This document shows, one piece after another, positions 1-7,502 of a stretch of DNA of 41,808 bases. Position 1 is the first letter of the stretch. The number at the start of each line of letters is the position of its first letter. The notes below the pieces were generated by a model. That model was not told where the DNA came from and did not search any database. It saw nothing but the letters and a program-made list of their open reading frames with translations. Source of the stretch: Nocardia sp. XZ_19_385 (GTDB taxonomy: Bacteria > Actinomycetota > Actinomycetes > Mycobacteriales > Mycobacteriaceae); contig NZ_JACVEE010000010.1 in NCBI RefSeq assembly GCF_015355755.1, positions 1 to 41,808 on the forward strand, in the 5' to 3' direction. The translations under genes and the position numbers were made by a program.

Positions 1-676
1 CGGGCCGACCAGGGACCGGGGAGCGGGGCCGTTGCCATGCTGAACAGACCGGCTTGACACCAAATCCATCCACCATCGATTCTACGGCCGCGCCCGCCCG
101 CACAAAAGTGCCTCTCGCTGCCGAAAGCCCTTGCCAGGTCATGACTTTCTTCTCGGCGGCCCCAAGACGTCCTTCGAGCCCTGATCGATCCTGCCCTGAT
201 ACCGACCGGGCAAGACTTCGCGGCACAGTTAGACCCCTGCGATACCCGGACCACGCAAAGCGGTGTCATTCTGTCTGCACGAAACCGCTACTCGTGATGC
301 GATGGGACGCTCGAGTTCAGCTGCAAACGATCCCGGAATTCCCCCCGTCTGGCCACGTGTCGATTGTGATATCTGGACGACCGCCCAACGCGCGCGCCGC
401 GGCAAAAGCGTGTAGTGGAATCGACGACCCCGACCACCCAGACGATCAGTCCGCCGATCAAGGTTGGCGGAAGGCTTGGTGCGGCGTCGCCCATCCGTCG
501 CTCAGACGGCGCCGAACTAGATGAGGGTCAGCTGGTTCTGCGAGACCGGCAGATCTGATCGGATACGGGTGTGTCATCGAGGAGCGCGACGCGCAGACGG
601 CTCCTCGATGACCACCGGATGTGAGGGCCTGTAGCGAGTTGACCACCACACAGACACCACCGAACAAGGGGCAGAT
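1..676. other. No convincing gene
   Basis: The reading frames here are arginine- and proline-rich shadows without plausible ribosome sites. One short minus-strand frame (288-494) begins with a hydrophobic stretch but then becomes low-quality sequence. It may be debris of a membrane-protein gene and is not called. From about 630 onward the DNA is the leader of the small gene at 677, and it is imperfectly repeated near 3245. Confidence 0.5.
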
Positions 677-770
677 GTGGAACGGCAACCGAGCGACATC
701 GGGGCCTACCGGCTCCTGAACGAGATCCTCGCACGCTACGGCAGTATCGACGCCTTCTGCGCCTATCTGC
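630..770 (+). repeat. Diverged direct repeat, copy 1
   Basis: This stretch contains an ACC/CAC-rich leader, the ribosome site and the first part of the small gene at 677. It resembles 3240-3375 on the same strand. Both copies share a leader of the form TGACCACCACAC, a purine-rich AGGGG box, GATGTGGA or TATGTGGA at the start, and then codons for a (I/V)G(A/T)YRLL(N/S)EIL(A/T)RY peptide. The copies differ by many substitutions and several indels, so the duplication is old. Confidence 0.55.
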
Positions 771-865
771 ACCGGCTGCTCGACGACCCCACCACCGAGA
801 CGGCTCCCCAGCCCATCATCTCTGCACCCGCCCCGGGCGGGCGACACCACCGGCTTGAAAGCTGA
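677..865 (+). CDS. Small hypothetical protein (62 aa)
   Basis: Function unrecognised. The GTG start is chosen because AAGGGG lies about seven bases upstream and because the duplicate at 3290 has the same start geometry. The first half, containing IGAYRLLNEILARYGSIDAF, is predicted helical and amphipathic. The tail is proline-rich and ends in GGRHHRLES. There is no signal peptide or membrane segment. The main support for coding is that the peptide, not just the DNA, is recognisable in the damaged second copy 2.6 kb downstream. It stands alone, with no operon partner. Confidence 0.5.
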   Translation: MERQPSDIGAYRLLNEILARYGSIDAFCAYLHRLLDDPTTETAPQPIISAPAPGGRHHRLES

Positions 866-914
866 GCAGCTCGACACACGATGGTCTTCGGTGCACGACG
901 TCGCGTTCAGGGGT

Positions 915-1139
915 TCACCGGCTTTCTTCGCGTCTTGATGTCTGTTCGTTGTATGCGTCCTGGTCGATCGTTTGCAGGATCTGAAGGGCAGCATCGATCC
1001 TGCCGCTGACCCACCTCAGGATCGCCTCCTGCGGCGGCTTCTCCGCTTTGAGGGAAGCCCACTGTGCGTAGGCTTTCGGCAGCATGTCATCGACGATGTG
1101 ATCACGAACGTGCTCGAGGGTTGTGCCGTCATTGATCAT
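915..1139 (-). CDS. Small hypothetical protein (74 aa)
   Basis: Function unrecognised. The frame is open for 149 codons, but only the part from MINDGTTLEHVRD onward looks like a natural protein. It has mixed acidic and basic residues, hydrophobic positions spaced as in helices (HIVDDMLPKAYAQWASLKAE, then GRIDAALQILQTIDQDAYNE), and a charged tail. The codons upstream of 1139 are arginine/serine/glycine-rich and probably non-coding, so the ATG at 1139 is preferred although no strong ribosome site precedes it. It is soluble and likely all-helical, with no visible catalytic motif. Confidence 0.5.
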   Translation of the reverse strand: MINDGTTLEHVRDHIVDDMLPKAYAQWASLKAEKPPQEAILRWVSGRIDAALQILQTIDQDAYNEQTSRREESR

Positions 1140-1403
1140 CGGGGCATTGTGCGCCGCCTGGGGCCGTAGCCGGGCCGGACGCGCCGACTTCGGCTCAGCA
1201 CCTGACCATGGGCGGTTGCGCCCATACCCACGACTCCAAAAAACTGACGCTGCCTGCGAACCACTGATACCCCCACAGGTCCGAGAGGCCACCGATAGGG
1301 GCGGGTTTTGCATCGATCCGCCCGGGTATCGACCGCATGCCGCTGATTGCCTGCGGTTAACCACTCCATTCGGATCAACGATGATCGTCAGAGGAGAGCA
1401 CTA

Positions 1404-1925
1404 ATGGCTGAACTCAGGAAGATCGCAGCTTTGTCCGCTATTGCCGCCAGTGTCCTGGCCGCCCCGCTCATCGCAAGCCAGCCTGCCCAGGCGGAGCCGA
1501 TCGGTGGCTGGTGCCCGGCGAGTGTGATGACCTTCCACACCAACCCGCTGGGGATGAACACCGTCGCAGCCCAGGGCGGATTCAACGCCGACCTCGGCGG
1601 CTGCACCGGCACGCCGACCGGTGACGTCGCTTTCCGTAGTCAGTTCAACGGCAACGCCAGCTGCAACGACGCGCTCGGCAATCTCGAAGGCGCCCTGCAC
1701 TGGGCCGACGGACAGACCAGCCGCGTCGCCGGTCAATGGCATGTACCGGGCGGCAATCCGGCCGCCGCCGTCACCAACGTACTCAACATCATGGACGGCC
1801 CCGGCGCCGGCGGGCGACTGCACGTGGATCAAGGTCCGGTAGACAGTGGGCCCCTGGTCAACGCGTGCTTGAACGGGACGATGCAAAACGGTCGAATCCC
1901 GATCACCAGCCTTCATTTCAGCTGA
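1404..1925 (+). CDS. Secreted hypothetical protein (173 aa)
   Basis: A Sec-type signal peptide is clear: MAELRK, a hydrophobic core of alanine, leucine and isoleucine (about residues 7-25), then an AQA|EP cleavage site near residue 31. The ATG at 1404 follows AGAGGAG at a good distance; an upstream in-frame start at 1347 would bury the signal sequence. The mature part is about 140 residues, rich in glycine and asparagine, with several cysteines (GGWCPAS, GGCTGT, NASCNDAL, VNACLNG) that could form disulfides outside the cell. It is likely a beta-rich exported protein of a type common in Nocardia. No enzymatic motif is visible. Confidence 0.75.
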   Translation: MAELRKIAALSAIAASVLAAPLIASQPAQAEPIGGWCPASVMTFHTNPLGMNTVAAQGGFNADLGGCTGTPTGDVAFRSQFNGNASCNDALGNLEGALHWADGQTSRVAGQWHVPGGNPAAAVTNVLNIMDGPGAGGRLHVDQGPVDSGPLVNACLNGTMQNGRIPITSLHFS

Positions 1926-2022
1926 ACTCGACCGGGGTGTGGTGCCCGAATCGCCCCACGCCCCGCTCGCGTAGCGGTACACACCGACTTCCGATCTTTC
2001 GCCCCGGCATCCCTCGAGGAGC

Positions 2023-2313
2023 ATGACAGTGAGCCTGATCCTGTGCGCCCTACAAGACACCGTCCTCACCCAGGTCGTCGGCAACCCCGCCCCGGAAGCG
2101 CCGCCATTGGCCGACAAACTCCTGCAGATGGGCCGCTACTTCACCTGGCTGGTCCAGCTCTCCGGCATCACCGCCATCACCTATGGCGGCGGCCGCTTCG
2201 CCTGGGAGAAATGGAACGGCGGCAACCTGCAGTCACCGAAGATGATCGCGGGCGCCATGACCGGCGGCGCTGTCGCCACCAGCGCGGGCACCATCATGAA
2301 CACCGTGGTCTAG
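2023..2313 (+). CDS. Small two-helix membrane protein (96 aa)
   Basis: The ATG at 2023 has GAGGAG just upstream. After a polar N-terminus the protein shows two hydrophobic segments: about residues 38-58 (FTWLVQLSGITAITYGGG) and about 74-94 (MIAGAMTGGAVATSAGTIM), joined by a charged EKWNGGNL turn. The glycine-rich second helix and the size recall the small membrane subunits or pilin-like proteins found in actinobacterial conjugative elements. No other conjugation gene is present here, so that link is weak. It could be an isolated remnant of an integrated element. It lies about 100 bp after the secreted protein gene. Confidence 0.6.
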   Translation: MTVSLILCALQDTVLTQVVGNPAPEAPPLADKLLQMGRYFTWLVQLSGITAITYGGGRFAWEKWNGGNLQSPKMIAGAMTGGAVATSAGTIMNTVV

Positions 2314-2689
2314 AAACACTCACCGCCGGCACCGCCCAGGCGGCGTCACCTCGGGAGGTCGAATGTGCAGCACACGGTGCTTGCTCGCTATCTCGACCAG
2401 GCCTTAGCAATTTTCGCCTCTGGTCATCTGCCACGTCTCGCCGCGGTGGGATCGACACCTGGATAGCCCGAAACCGACTGGGGCTCATCGCGAGGCCGCA
2501 CACAGGTGGCGAGCCAGATCAAGTCCGCGAGGCGTACGCACTGACCAGGATCCAGCAAGTCGCCCTGCCGGCCTTGACCCCGCGCATTGTCGAGTGAACA
2601 GCGCCGACGCAAACGCTTGCCAGCACGGAGACACACCCCGAGGTCAGCCCACAAGCGATCGAAAGTGGTTCCTACCCAAAGGAGTTCAC
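2314..2689. other. Intergenic stretch without a supported gene
   Basis: Frames across this 376-bp gap are arginine/histidine-rich shadows. Just before 2690 lies AAAGGAG, which belongs to the STAS-domain gene. No clear terminator or promoter can be named. Confidence 0.45.
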
Positions 2690-3058
2690 ATGATCGACCT
2701 ACCATGCACGATCGGTGTCGAGTTCGAGAGCGGGCACCAGGACGGACCAATTCTGGTCGTGACCGGGGAGGTGGACATCAACACCGTCGCCGAGCTGTCC
2801 AACGCGCTCGCGACAGCCTTGGAAAGACATCCCAAACGGGTTGTGGTGGATGTGAGTGAGGTGTCCTTCATGGGTTCTGCCGGGGTCGTGGTGCTGGCGA
2901 GGGCTAATGCCGCGGCGTGGCCACACACGGACCTCGCCGTGGTGGCCGCGGGCCCTGCAGCGCGGCCGCTGCGGTTGACCGTTCGCGAGACCGGAATCGC
3001 GCTCTACCCACACCGGTCGATGGCCTTGGCCTGTACCCCCGCCCTCGCACGGGCCTAG
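2690..3058 (+). CDS. STAS-domain anti-anti-sigma factor-like protein
   Basis: A 122-residue single-domain protein of the SpoIIAA/RsbV type. These bind an anti-sigma kinase when unphosphorylated and so free a sigma factor. The pattern fits: an early strand ILVVTGEVDINTVAEL, a helix with LATALERHP, then VVVDVSEVSFMGSAGVVVL, in which the serine of MGSAG is the usual phosphorylation site. Length matches the family. The ATG at 2690 follows AAAGGAG; the longer frame from 2594 adds an implausible polar leader. No partner kinase or sigma gene is adjacent, so the circuit it belongs to is not in this window. Confidence 0.85.
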   Translation: MIDLPCTIGVEFESGHQDGPILVVTGEVDINTVAELSNALATALERHPKRVVVDVSEVSFMGSAGVVVLARANAAAWPHTDLAVVAAGPAARPLRLTVRETGIALYPHRSMALACTPALARA

Positions 3059-3289
3059 ATGGTGTGACCCGCGACCATTGGACAGGAAAGGGGCAGTGGT
3101 CCCAGTTCGGACCTCGATCATGCTGGAGTTCCCCAAAATTCGCGCATCTGCGCAGCACCGTTGCACTCAGCGCCGCCGCCGGAACCCCGAGCCCGACGGC
3201 ACGTCGGGGAGGTGGTCACGTTTGGTCCACGTCCAGCCGGGCCGGGGTGACCACACACACACCGCCACCACACCACCGGACAGGGGAAT

Positions 3290-3748
3290 ATGTGGATCGG
3301 TTGGGAGGAGGTCGGCACCTACAGGCTGCTGAGCGAGATCCTCACCCGCTACAGCATCGCCGCCTTCTGCACGACGCAATCCTGTCGATTCTTACCGAGT
3401 TCGCGATTACGGGTCGCTACAACCACCTCGACAGCCTCGGGTCCTCGACCATCACCTCCAAAGACGCTGAGCAGGAGTGGGACAAGAGAGTCCTGCCGTT
3501 ACTGGCCGAGAAACACCTCAATGGGTTGTGCAGGTACCGATCTCGCTGCTCCGCCACAACCGGGGCTGGGCCGACTGGACCTGCCTCCCGCCGTGACTGT
3601 GCCCGCAGCCACCGCGGCCGGCGTTGTAGCGGGCTTCTTCCGCAACGTGGCACGGATCCGGCAGCAAGCGCCTGATCAGGACCCTCGACTGGTCGTTCCG
3701 GACGAGGAGGTGATGCTGGGGTCGAGCATCGTTGGGGGCACTGCGTGA
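3290..3748 (+). pseudogene. Frameshifted copy of the small gene at 677 plus unknown coding remnant
   Basis: The first part encodes VGTYRLLSEILTRY followed by SIAAFC, matching IGAYRLLNEILARY and SIDAFC of the gene at 677. The natural GTG start (3292) and this peptide lie in different frames, so the copy carries at least one indel. After about 3365 the plausible protein continues in the other frame (LHDAILSILTEFAITGRY, later KRVLPLLAEKHLNGLC). It then shifts again near 3550 to a frame reading AAGVVAGFFRNVARIRQQAP and stopping at 3748. None of the later pieces is recognised. This looks like decaying coding DNA, possibly of two genes. Confidence 0.45.
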
Positions 3749-4022
3749 CTGCCTGTCTCGCAGGACACGGATGCCGATGAACCCGTACAGCAGGCCGGTG
3801 CCGATCTCGGCGAGCGCACTCATCCAGGAGAACCAGGTGACGTTGGTGTGCGGCAACGAGATGTAGCTGTCTTGAAAATCGGCCCAGAACGTCGGCAGCA
3901 GGTGGGCGTAGGTGAAAGCCGCGCCGCAGATGATCCAGACCGTGGACACCGAAGCCGATCAAAAATGTCACCGCCGCCGACCGCAGGCCCCTTGCCGTAT
4001 TTCGATGTACCTGCCCGGCCAT
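3740..4022 (-). pseudogene. Membrane protein gene with internal deletion and frameshift
   Basis: The ATG at 4022 has a GAGGTG box upstream. The frame reads MAGQVHRNTARGLRSAAVTF then LIGFGVHGLDHLRRGF, which looks like a first membrane helix ending in a conserved HGLDHLRRG turn. It then fails. The neighbouring frame takes over with TYAHLLPTFWADFQDSYISL and two hydrophobic segments (NVTWFSWMSALAEIGTGLLY, GFIGIRVLR). The join looks like loss of the middle helices with a frame change near 3915. The gene diverges from the TetR gene and shares its operator region, so it was probably that regulator's target. Confidence 0.5.
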
Positions 4023-4045
4023 TACGCACCTCGATCCCCTTCGCA

Positions 4046-4103
4046 CAATATGAATATATTGTGTCGCGATATGAATGTATCGTGACACGGTATGGGCATA
4101 TTG
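4046..4103. promoter_or_regulatory. Three 16-bp palindromic operators at 21-bp spacing
   Basis: Three related 16-bp dyads begin at 4046, 4067 and 4088, exactly 21 bp apart: CAATATGAATATATTG (perfect 6-bp arms), CGATATGAATGTATCG (one mismatch) and CGGTATGGGCATATTG (weaker). Two helical turns of spacing would place bound dimers on the same DNA face. The block is AT-rich against a GC-rich background. It sits between the divergent membrane-protein pseudogene (start 4022) and the TetR gene (start 4118), so autoregulation by that TetR protein is the simplest reading. Confidence 0.7.
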
Positions 4104-4117
4104 TCTATGGTGGATCC

Positions 4118-4816
4118 GTGCACCACACATCGCCGTTCCCGCTACCAGCGGCTCCGGACCCGTCGGCCGCCGACCGGATCCGCATCGCCGCGTTGAAATG
4201 TTTTGCCGCCGAAGGAGTCGCGGCGACCTCGCTGCGGCTGGTCGCCGAGAAGGCCGGGGTGTCGATCGGACTCGTACAACATCACTTCGGCGCCAAGGCC
4301 GGACTGGTTGTCGCTGTCGACGAGTACGTGCTGCAAACGGTCGCGACAGCAGTGGCCTCTCAGCCCCTGCCGTCACCACCGGATGATTCGCTCGGCGAAC
4401 TCGGGCATCGGGTGACTTCGATCATGACCGACCACCCCGAGGTCGTCGATTACACCGCACGCGCGTTCGTCGACGGCGATACCATCGGTGCCACCATCTT
4501 CGACGGCCTGCTCAGCATCAGCACGACACAATGGGATCAATTCGACGAACACGGCCTGCTGCAACCCGGTATCGACCGCACCTGGGCAGCGCTACACCCA
4601 CTGATCCTGGTCATCGGCACGGCCCTATTGCGGAAACAGATCGACCGCCACCTCCCCGAGCCCCTCACCACGCCAACACAATTGCACCTCTGGGACGACG
4701 CGGTCGCCCAACTTCTGCGCAGCGGACTCTTCGCGAACTCGTCATCGTTCGCCGGCTCGCGGCGGAACACCAATGCTGACACACACGGTCCACCCCGAGG
4801 GTCGGACGCGTTGTGA
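4118..4816 (+). CDS. TetR-family transcriptional regulator
   Basis: A 232-residue TetR protein. Residues about 14-60 form the DNA-binding domain: ADRIRIAALKCFAAEGVAAT, then LVAEKAGVSIGLVQHHFGAK with the typical helix-turn-helix and the phenylalanine after it. The rest is an all-helical ligand and dimer domain of normal length. The GTG at 4118 is chosen because the open frame upstream runs through the operator repeats and other non-coding DNA. No strong ribosome site is seen. The adjacent divergent gene is broken, so this regulator may have lost its main target. Its ligand is unknown. Confidence 0.85.
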   Translation: MHHTSPFPLPAAPDPSAADRIRIAALKCFAAEGVAATSLRLVAEKAGVSIGLVQHHFGAKAGLVVAVDEYVLQTVATAVASQPLPSPPDDSLGELGHRVTSIMTDHPEVVDYTARAFVDGDTIGATIFDGLLSISTTQWDQFDEHGLLQPGIDRTWAALHPLILVIGTALLRKQIDRHLPEPLTTPTQLHLWDDAVAQLLRSGLFANSSSFAGSRRNTNADTHGPPRGSDAL

Positions 4817-4904
4817 TCATCCAGTCTCCAATACACGTCAGCCGCGCGGATGCCTGGAGTTTCCGCGCCTGAAATCCGTTGGCTGATTGCAGTATTCGGC
4901 GGTG

Positions 4905-5085
4905 GACTGGGAGCGACTGCAGGCGCCGGAAGAATACGCTGTGGCGCCAGCGCAACGTCTCCGGCGGCACGGCGAGGGTGATGTCGGGTAGCGGTCGAGG
5001 AGGTGGGTGAGTGCGGTGGTGGCTTCGAAGCGGGCCAGGCGGGCGCCGAGACAGTGGCGGATCCCGGCGCCGAACCAGGTGCCCC
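4905..5085 (-). pseudogene. Cytochrome P450 C-terminal fragment
   Basis: Read on the minus strand from about 5080, the sequence gives TWFGAGIRHCLGARLARFEA, a textbook P450 haem-binding loop with the thiolate cysteine. TTALTHLLDRYP follows. A one-base shift near 4985 is then needed to continue with DITLAVPPETLRWRHSVFF, the expected end of a P450. The first three-quarters of the gene is absent and unrelated sequence starts upstream at about 5086. The fragment is therefore truncated and frameshifted and cannot encode an enzyme. Confidence 0.75.
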
Positions 5086-5133
5086 GACATCCACGGCCGT
5101 GCTGGCCTGGTTGCTACTCGGCCAGTCACTGGC

Positions 5134-5310
5134 GACGGCCTGGTCGCCAGGACCTCCTACCCAGAGGTGCCGCCGCGCGTGGAGTACGCCCTCACGCCGC
5201 TGGGTGAGGGTTTGCTCGAAATCGTGGCCGCACTGGTCGATTGGGCTTCCGAGCATCACGAGGAGATGGAGCGCAGCCGTTCGGCATCAGCCGACGGCAC
5301 GGAGCAGTGA
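5134..5310 (+). pseudogene. HxlR-family regulator C-terminal fragment
   Basis: From about 5134 the plus-strand frame reads DGLVARTSYPEVPPRVEYAL then TPLGEGLLEIVAALVDWA. This is the wing and last helix of an HxlR-type winged-helix regulator, where the PPRVEY(A/S)LT motif is diagnostic. The recognition helix and everything before it are missing; the upstream part of the frame is antisense to the P450 fragment. The two truncated genes meet tail-inward within about 50 bp, which suggests a deletion joined them. Confidence 0.7.
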
Positions 5311-5577
5311 CTGTTGCATTCCGGCACCTCGAGATCAACTGCCAGTTGTAGGAGGGCAGAACGTTGGTGACTCCAACTCGCGATACTGACGGGAGCGCGC
5401 CCCGAGACATCAAGAGCCCCGCGACACAGATCCGTTCCCTATCATCGTGGGCGAGTGCGGAATACAAGGCGCTGGGCCCCGCGTCGCCGCTCAGTGTCGA
5501 AAGTCCGAACTCGGACGCCATCGGTTCCAGACGAACAGATTCTAAATCCGAGCCCTGCGAGCGAGTCCTTGTGCAGA

Positions 5578-5919
5578 TCACATGCTTTGGTGTGCTTTCT
5601 CGTAGGCCGCGACCAGTTCGGTCGAGATGCGCCCACGGCTGGAAACATCATGGCCGTGCTGGCGTGCCCAAGCGCGGATTTTCGCGCTCTGTTCCCGGTC
5701 GACGGGTGGTCGCGGCGCGCCGCTCTTGCTGCGCGGTGCGCGGCCGACTTTGCGGGCGTGTGGTGTCCACTGTTCGAAAACGGCGCGCAGTTGTTTGGCA
5801 TTGAGGGTCGACAGGTCGATCTCGTAGGCGGCACCGTCTAGAGCGAACGACACGGTCTCATCGGCGCTGGATTCGCCGTCATGGTCGTCGACCAGTGTTA
5901 CTACGACTTTGCGGGCCAT
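5578..5919 (-). CDS. lsr2: Lsr2-family nucleoid-associated protein
   Basis: A 113-residue Lsr2 protein, the actinobacterial H-NS-like silencer that bridges AT-rich, often foreign DNA. It starts MARKVVVTLVDDHDGE, with the N-terminal dimerisation strands and the DETVSFALDGAAYEIDLS segment. A linker follows, then the DNA-binding domain (SAKIRAWARQHGHDVSSRGR then ISTELVAAYEKAH) with the minor-groove RGR motif. The ATG at 5919 has GAAGGGA upstream; the longer frame to 6234 is antisense noise. It is a single gene. Its position next to gene debris suggests an accessory paralogue, but this cannot be decided from the window alone. Confidence 0.93.
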   Translation of the reverse strand: MARKVVVTLVDDHDGESSADETVSFALDGAAYEIDLSTLNAKQLRAVFEQWTPHARKVGRAPRSKSGAPRPPVDREQSAKIRAWARQHGHDVSSRGRISTELVAAYEKAHQSM

Positions 5920-6043
5920 GCGGTGTCCCTTCGAGGTGTACGAACCTTGGAGAACGAACGGTAGTGCCGCCCGAAGAGGAGGGCAAAACCGGACCGGTGA
6001 GTGACCTCGAAGGCTTCGAAACTTGTTAACAGTGGCACTGTGA

Positions 6044-7477
6044 TCACCGTTCCGAAACGGTTCGGTCCGCAGATCGGCGGAGTGCTCGGTGCGCTGCGTT
6101 GGCTCCGCACATGCCGTGCGCTCCTGGGCCTGGCGGGGTGGCCGCGGAGCAGAGATAGTGTCCGGGTATTCCGAGGTCGTAGGGGTGCGGGGTTTTGCGT
6201 GGTCCGAAGACGAGTTGGGAGATGGTCTTGGCACCGGTCATGATGTTGCCGCCGACGTAGTTGGCGTTGTAGGTGGCGAATTCGGGTGTGGTGGTGACGC
6301 TGGTGCCGATGATGCGGTCGCGGAATCCGGGCGCGAAGCGTTCGATTTGGGCGATGATCGCGGCGGTCGCGTCGCCGGTGTAGCTGTGGGGGACATGGGC
6401 GTAGGACCAGATGGGGTGCACATTGCCGACCGAGCGCTGGGGGTCGGCGAGGTATTGCTGGCCGACGAGGACGAAGGGTCGTTGAGGCATTCGTCCGTGA
6501 TGGATGTCGCGTTCGGTGGCCGCGATTTCGGCGAAGGTGCCGCCGAGGTGCACCGTGCCGGCGTGCTGTGCGCGTTCGGCGCGCCAGGGGATACCGCCTT
6601 CGACGGCGAAATCGACTTTGAACGCGCCCGGACCGTAACGGAAACGACTGTATGCCTTGATGATTCGAGGTGGTAGGTGATCGCAGAGGATTTCGGCGAC
6701 CGCTGTAGGGGTGGTGTCCCACATCGTGATGTCCGCGGGCGGTAGGTCGCCGGCGGCTTGTATGTGGATGCCTGTTTCGATCTTGCCGCCGAGTTCGCCG
6801 AGGGCGGCGGCCATCGCGTCGGTGATCCGTTGGGAGCCGCCGGTTGCGACGGCCCAGCCGTAGGTGTGACCCGCGGTGAGGATCCCCAGACCGATACTCG
6901 CGCTGAGTGGATGGTGCAGCGGGTGGAACGCGTGGGCGGCGACGCCGCCGAAAAGCCCGGCGGCTTGCTCGGTGCCGAACATCTTCGCCAGGACCGCGGC
7001 AGGAGCCAGCGCGGGAATACCGAACCGCGCCAACAGCAGTGGGTGGCGTGGTACCCGTAAGAGCGGCTGCATGATGTCGGTATTCAAGCGGTCGTAGTTG
7101 GTGGTGGTGCGCTCGAACAGTAGGCGCCACGCTCGTGCGTCGACGCCGAGACCGGTGGCGGTCTCTTCGACCGACCGCAGCAGGATTCCGGCGGTGCCGT
7201 CGTCGAGGGGGTGGGCGCAGTCGACTTCTGGCCAGGCCCACCGTAGTCCGTGGCGTTGCAGGTCGAGGCTGCGCAGGAACGGAGAGCCGACGGCCATGGG
7301 GTGGATGGCCGAGCAGTGGTCGTGCAGCAGGCCGGGCAGGATCGCTTCGCTGGTCCTGGTGCCGCCGCCGATTTCCTCGGCACGTTCCAGCACGGTGACT
7401 TCGTGGCCGGCGCGGGCCAGGGTGATGGCCGCCGCCAAACCGTTCGGGCCACTGCCGACAACGAGTGCGGTACTCAT
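6044..7477 (-). CDS. CrtI/phytoene dehydrogenase-like FAD oxidoreductase
   Basis: A 477-residue flavoprotein of the phytoene dehydrogenase/amine oxidase fold. It opens with a Rossmann FAD site (ALVVGSGPNGLAAAITLARA, then HEVTVLERAEEIGGGTRT). Near the C-terminus is the second FAD contact region (YLCSAATPPGPGAHGMCGAN). The ATG at 7477 follows GGAGAG; the longer frame adds a non-conserved leader. It is the third gene of a leftward operon behind the acyl-CoA synthetase and the DUF3556-like membrane protein, 25 bp from the latter. The context points to a lipid or isoprenoid-like substrate rather than carotenoid synthesis, since no other carotenoid gene is present. The exact reaction is unknown. 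Confidence 0.85.
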   Translation of the reverse strand: MSTALVVGSGPNGLAAAITLARAGHEVTVLERAEEIGGGTRTSEAILPGLLHDHCSAIHPMAVGSPFLRSLDLQRHGLRWAWPEVDCAHPLDDGTAGILLRSVEETATGLGVDARAWRLLFERTTTNYDRLNTDIMQPLLRVPRHPLLLARFGIPALAPAAVLAKMFGTEQAAGLFGGVAAHAFHPLHHPLSASIGLGILTAGHTYGWAVATGGSQRITDAMAAALGELGGKIETGIHIQAAGDLPPADITMWDTTPTAVAEILCDHLPPRIIKAYSRFRYGPGAFKVDFAVEGGIPWRAERAQHAGTVHLGGTFAEIAATERDIHHGRMPQRPFVLVGQQYLADPQRSVGNVHPIWSYAHVPHSYTGDATAAIIAQIERFAPGFRDRIIGTSVTTTPEFATYNANYVGGNIMTGAKTISQLVFGPRKTPHPYDLGIPGHYLCSAATPPGPGAHGMCGANAAHRALRRSADRTVSER

Positions 7478-7502
7478 CGGTCTCTCCGTTCCTGCGCTCG
7501 TG

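Noticed and set aside
288..494. Minus-strand frame with a hydrophobic stretch (TLIGGLIVWVVGVV)
   Set aside because: Only 68 codons, no ribosome site, and the sequence after the hydrophobic part is not protein-like. It may be debris, so it is only mentioned under the empty region.
54..524. 156-codon open frame near the left edge
   Set aside because: Composition is Pro/Arg/Ser-rich, there is no ribosome site or recognisable motif, and it is typical of antisense or random frames in high-GC DNA.
2023..2313. Small two-helix protein as proof of an integrated conjugative element
   Set aside because: No integrase, relaxase, FtsK/TraB or attachment site was found nearby, so one small membrane protein is not enough.
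4046..4110. Phased repeats considered as a CRISPR-like array or an origin iteron set
   Set aside because: Only three units with 5-bp gaps, each palindromic, next to a TetR gene and with no replication or Cas genes. Operators are the simpler reading.
3417..4379. 320-codon minus-strand open frame spanning the TetR gene
   Set aside because: Most of it is antisense to the TetR gene and operators. Only the short part from 4022 downward is protein-like and is listed as a pseudogene.
6044..7477. Carotenoid biosynthesis gene
   Set aside because: The fold is CrtI-like, but there is no phytoene synthase, cyclase or prenyl synthase in the window, and the neighbours are an acyl-CoA synthetase and a DUF3556-like protein.
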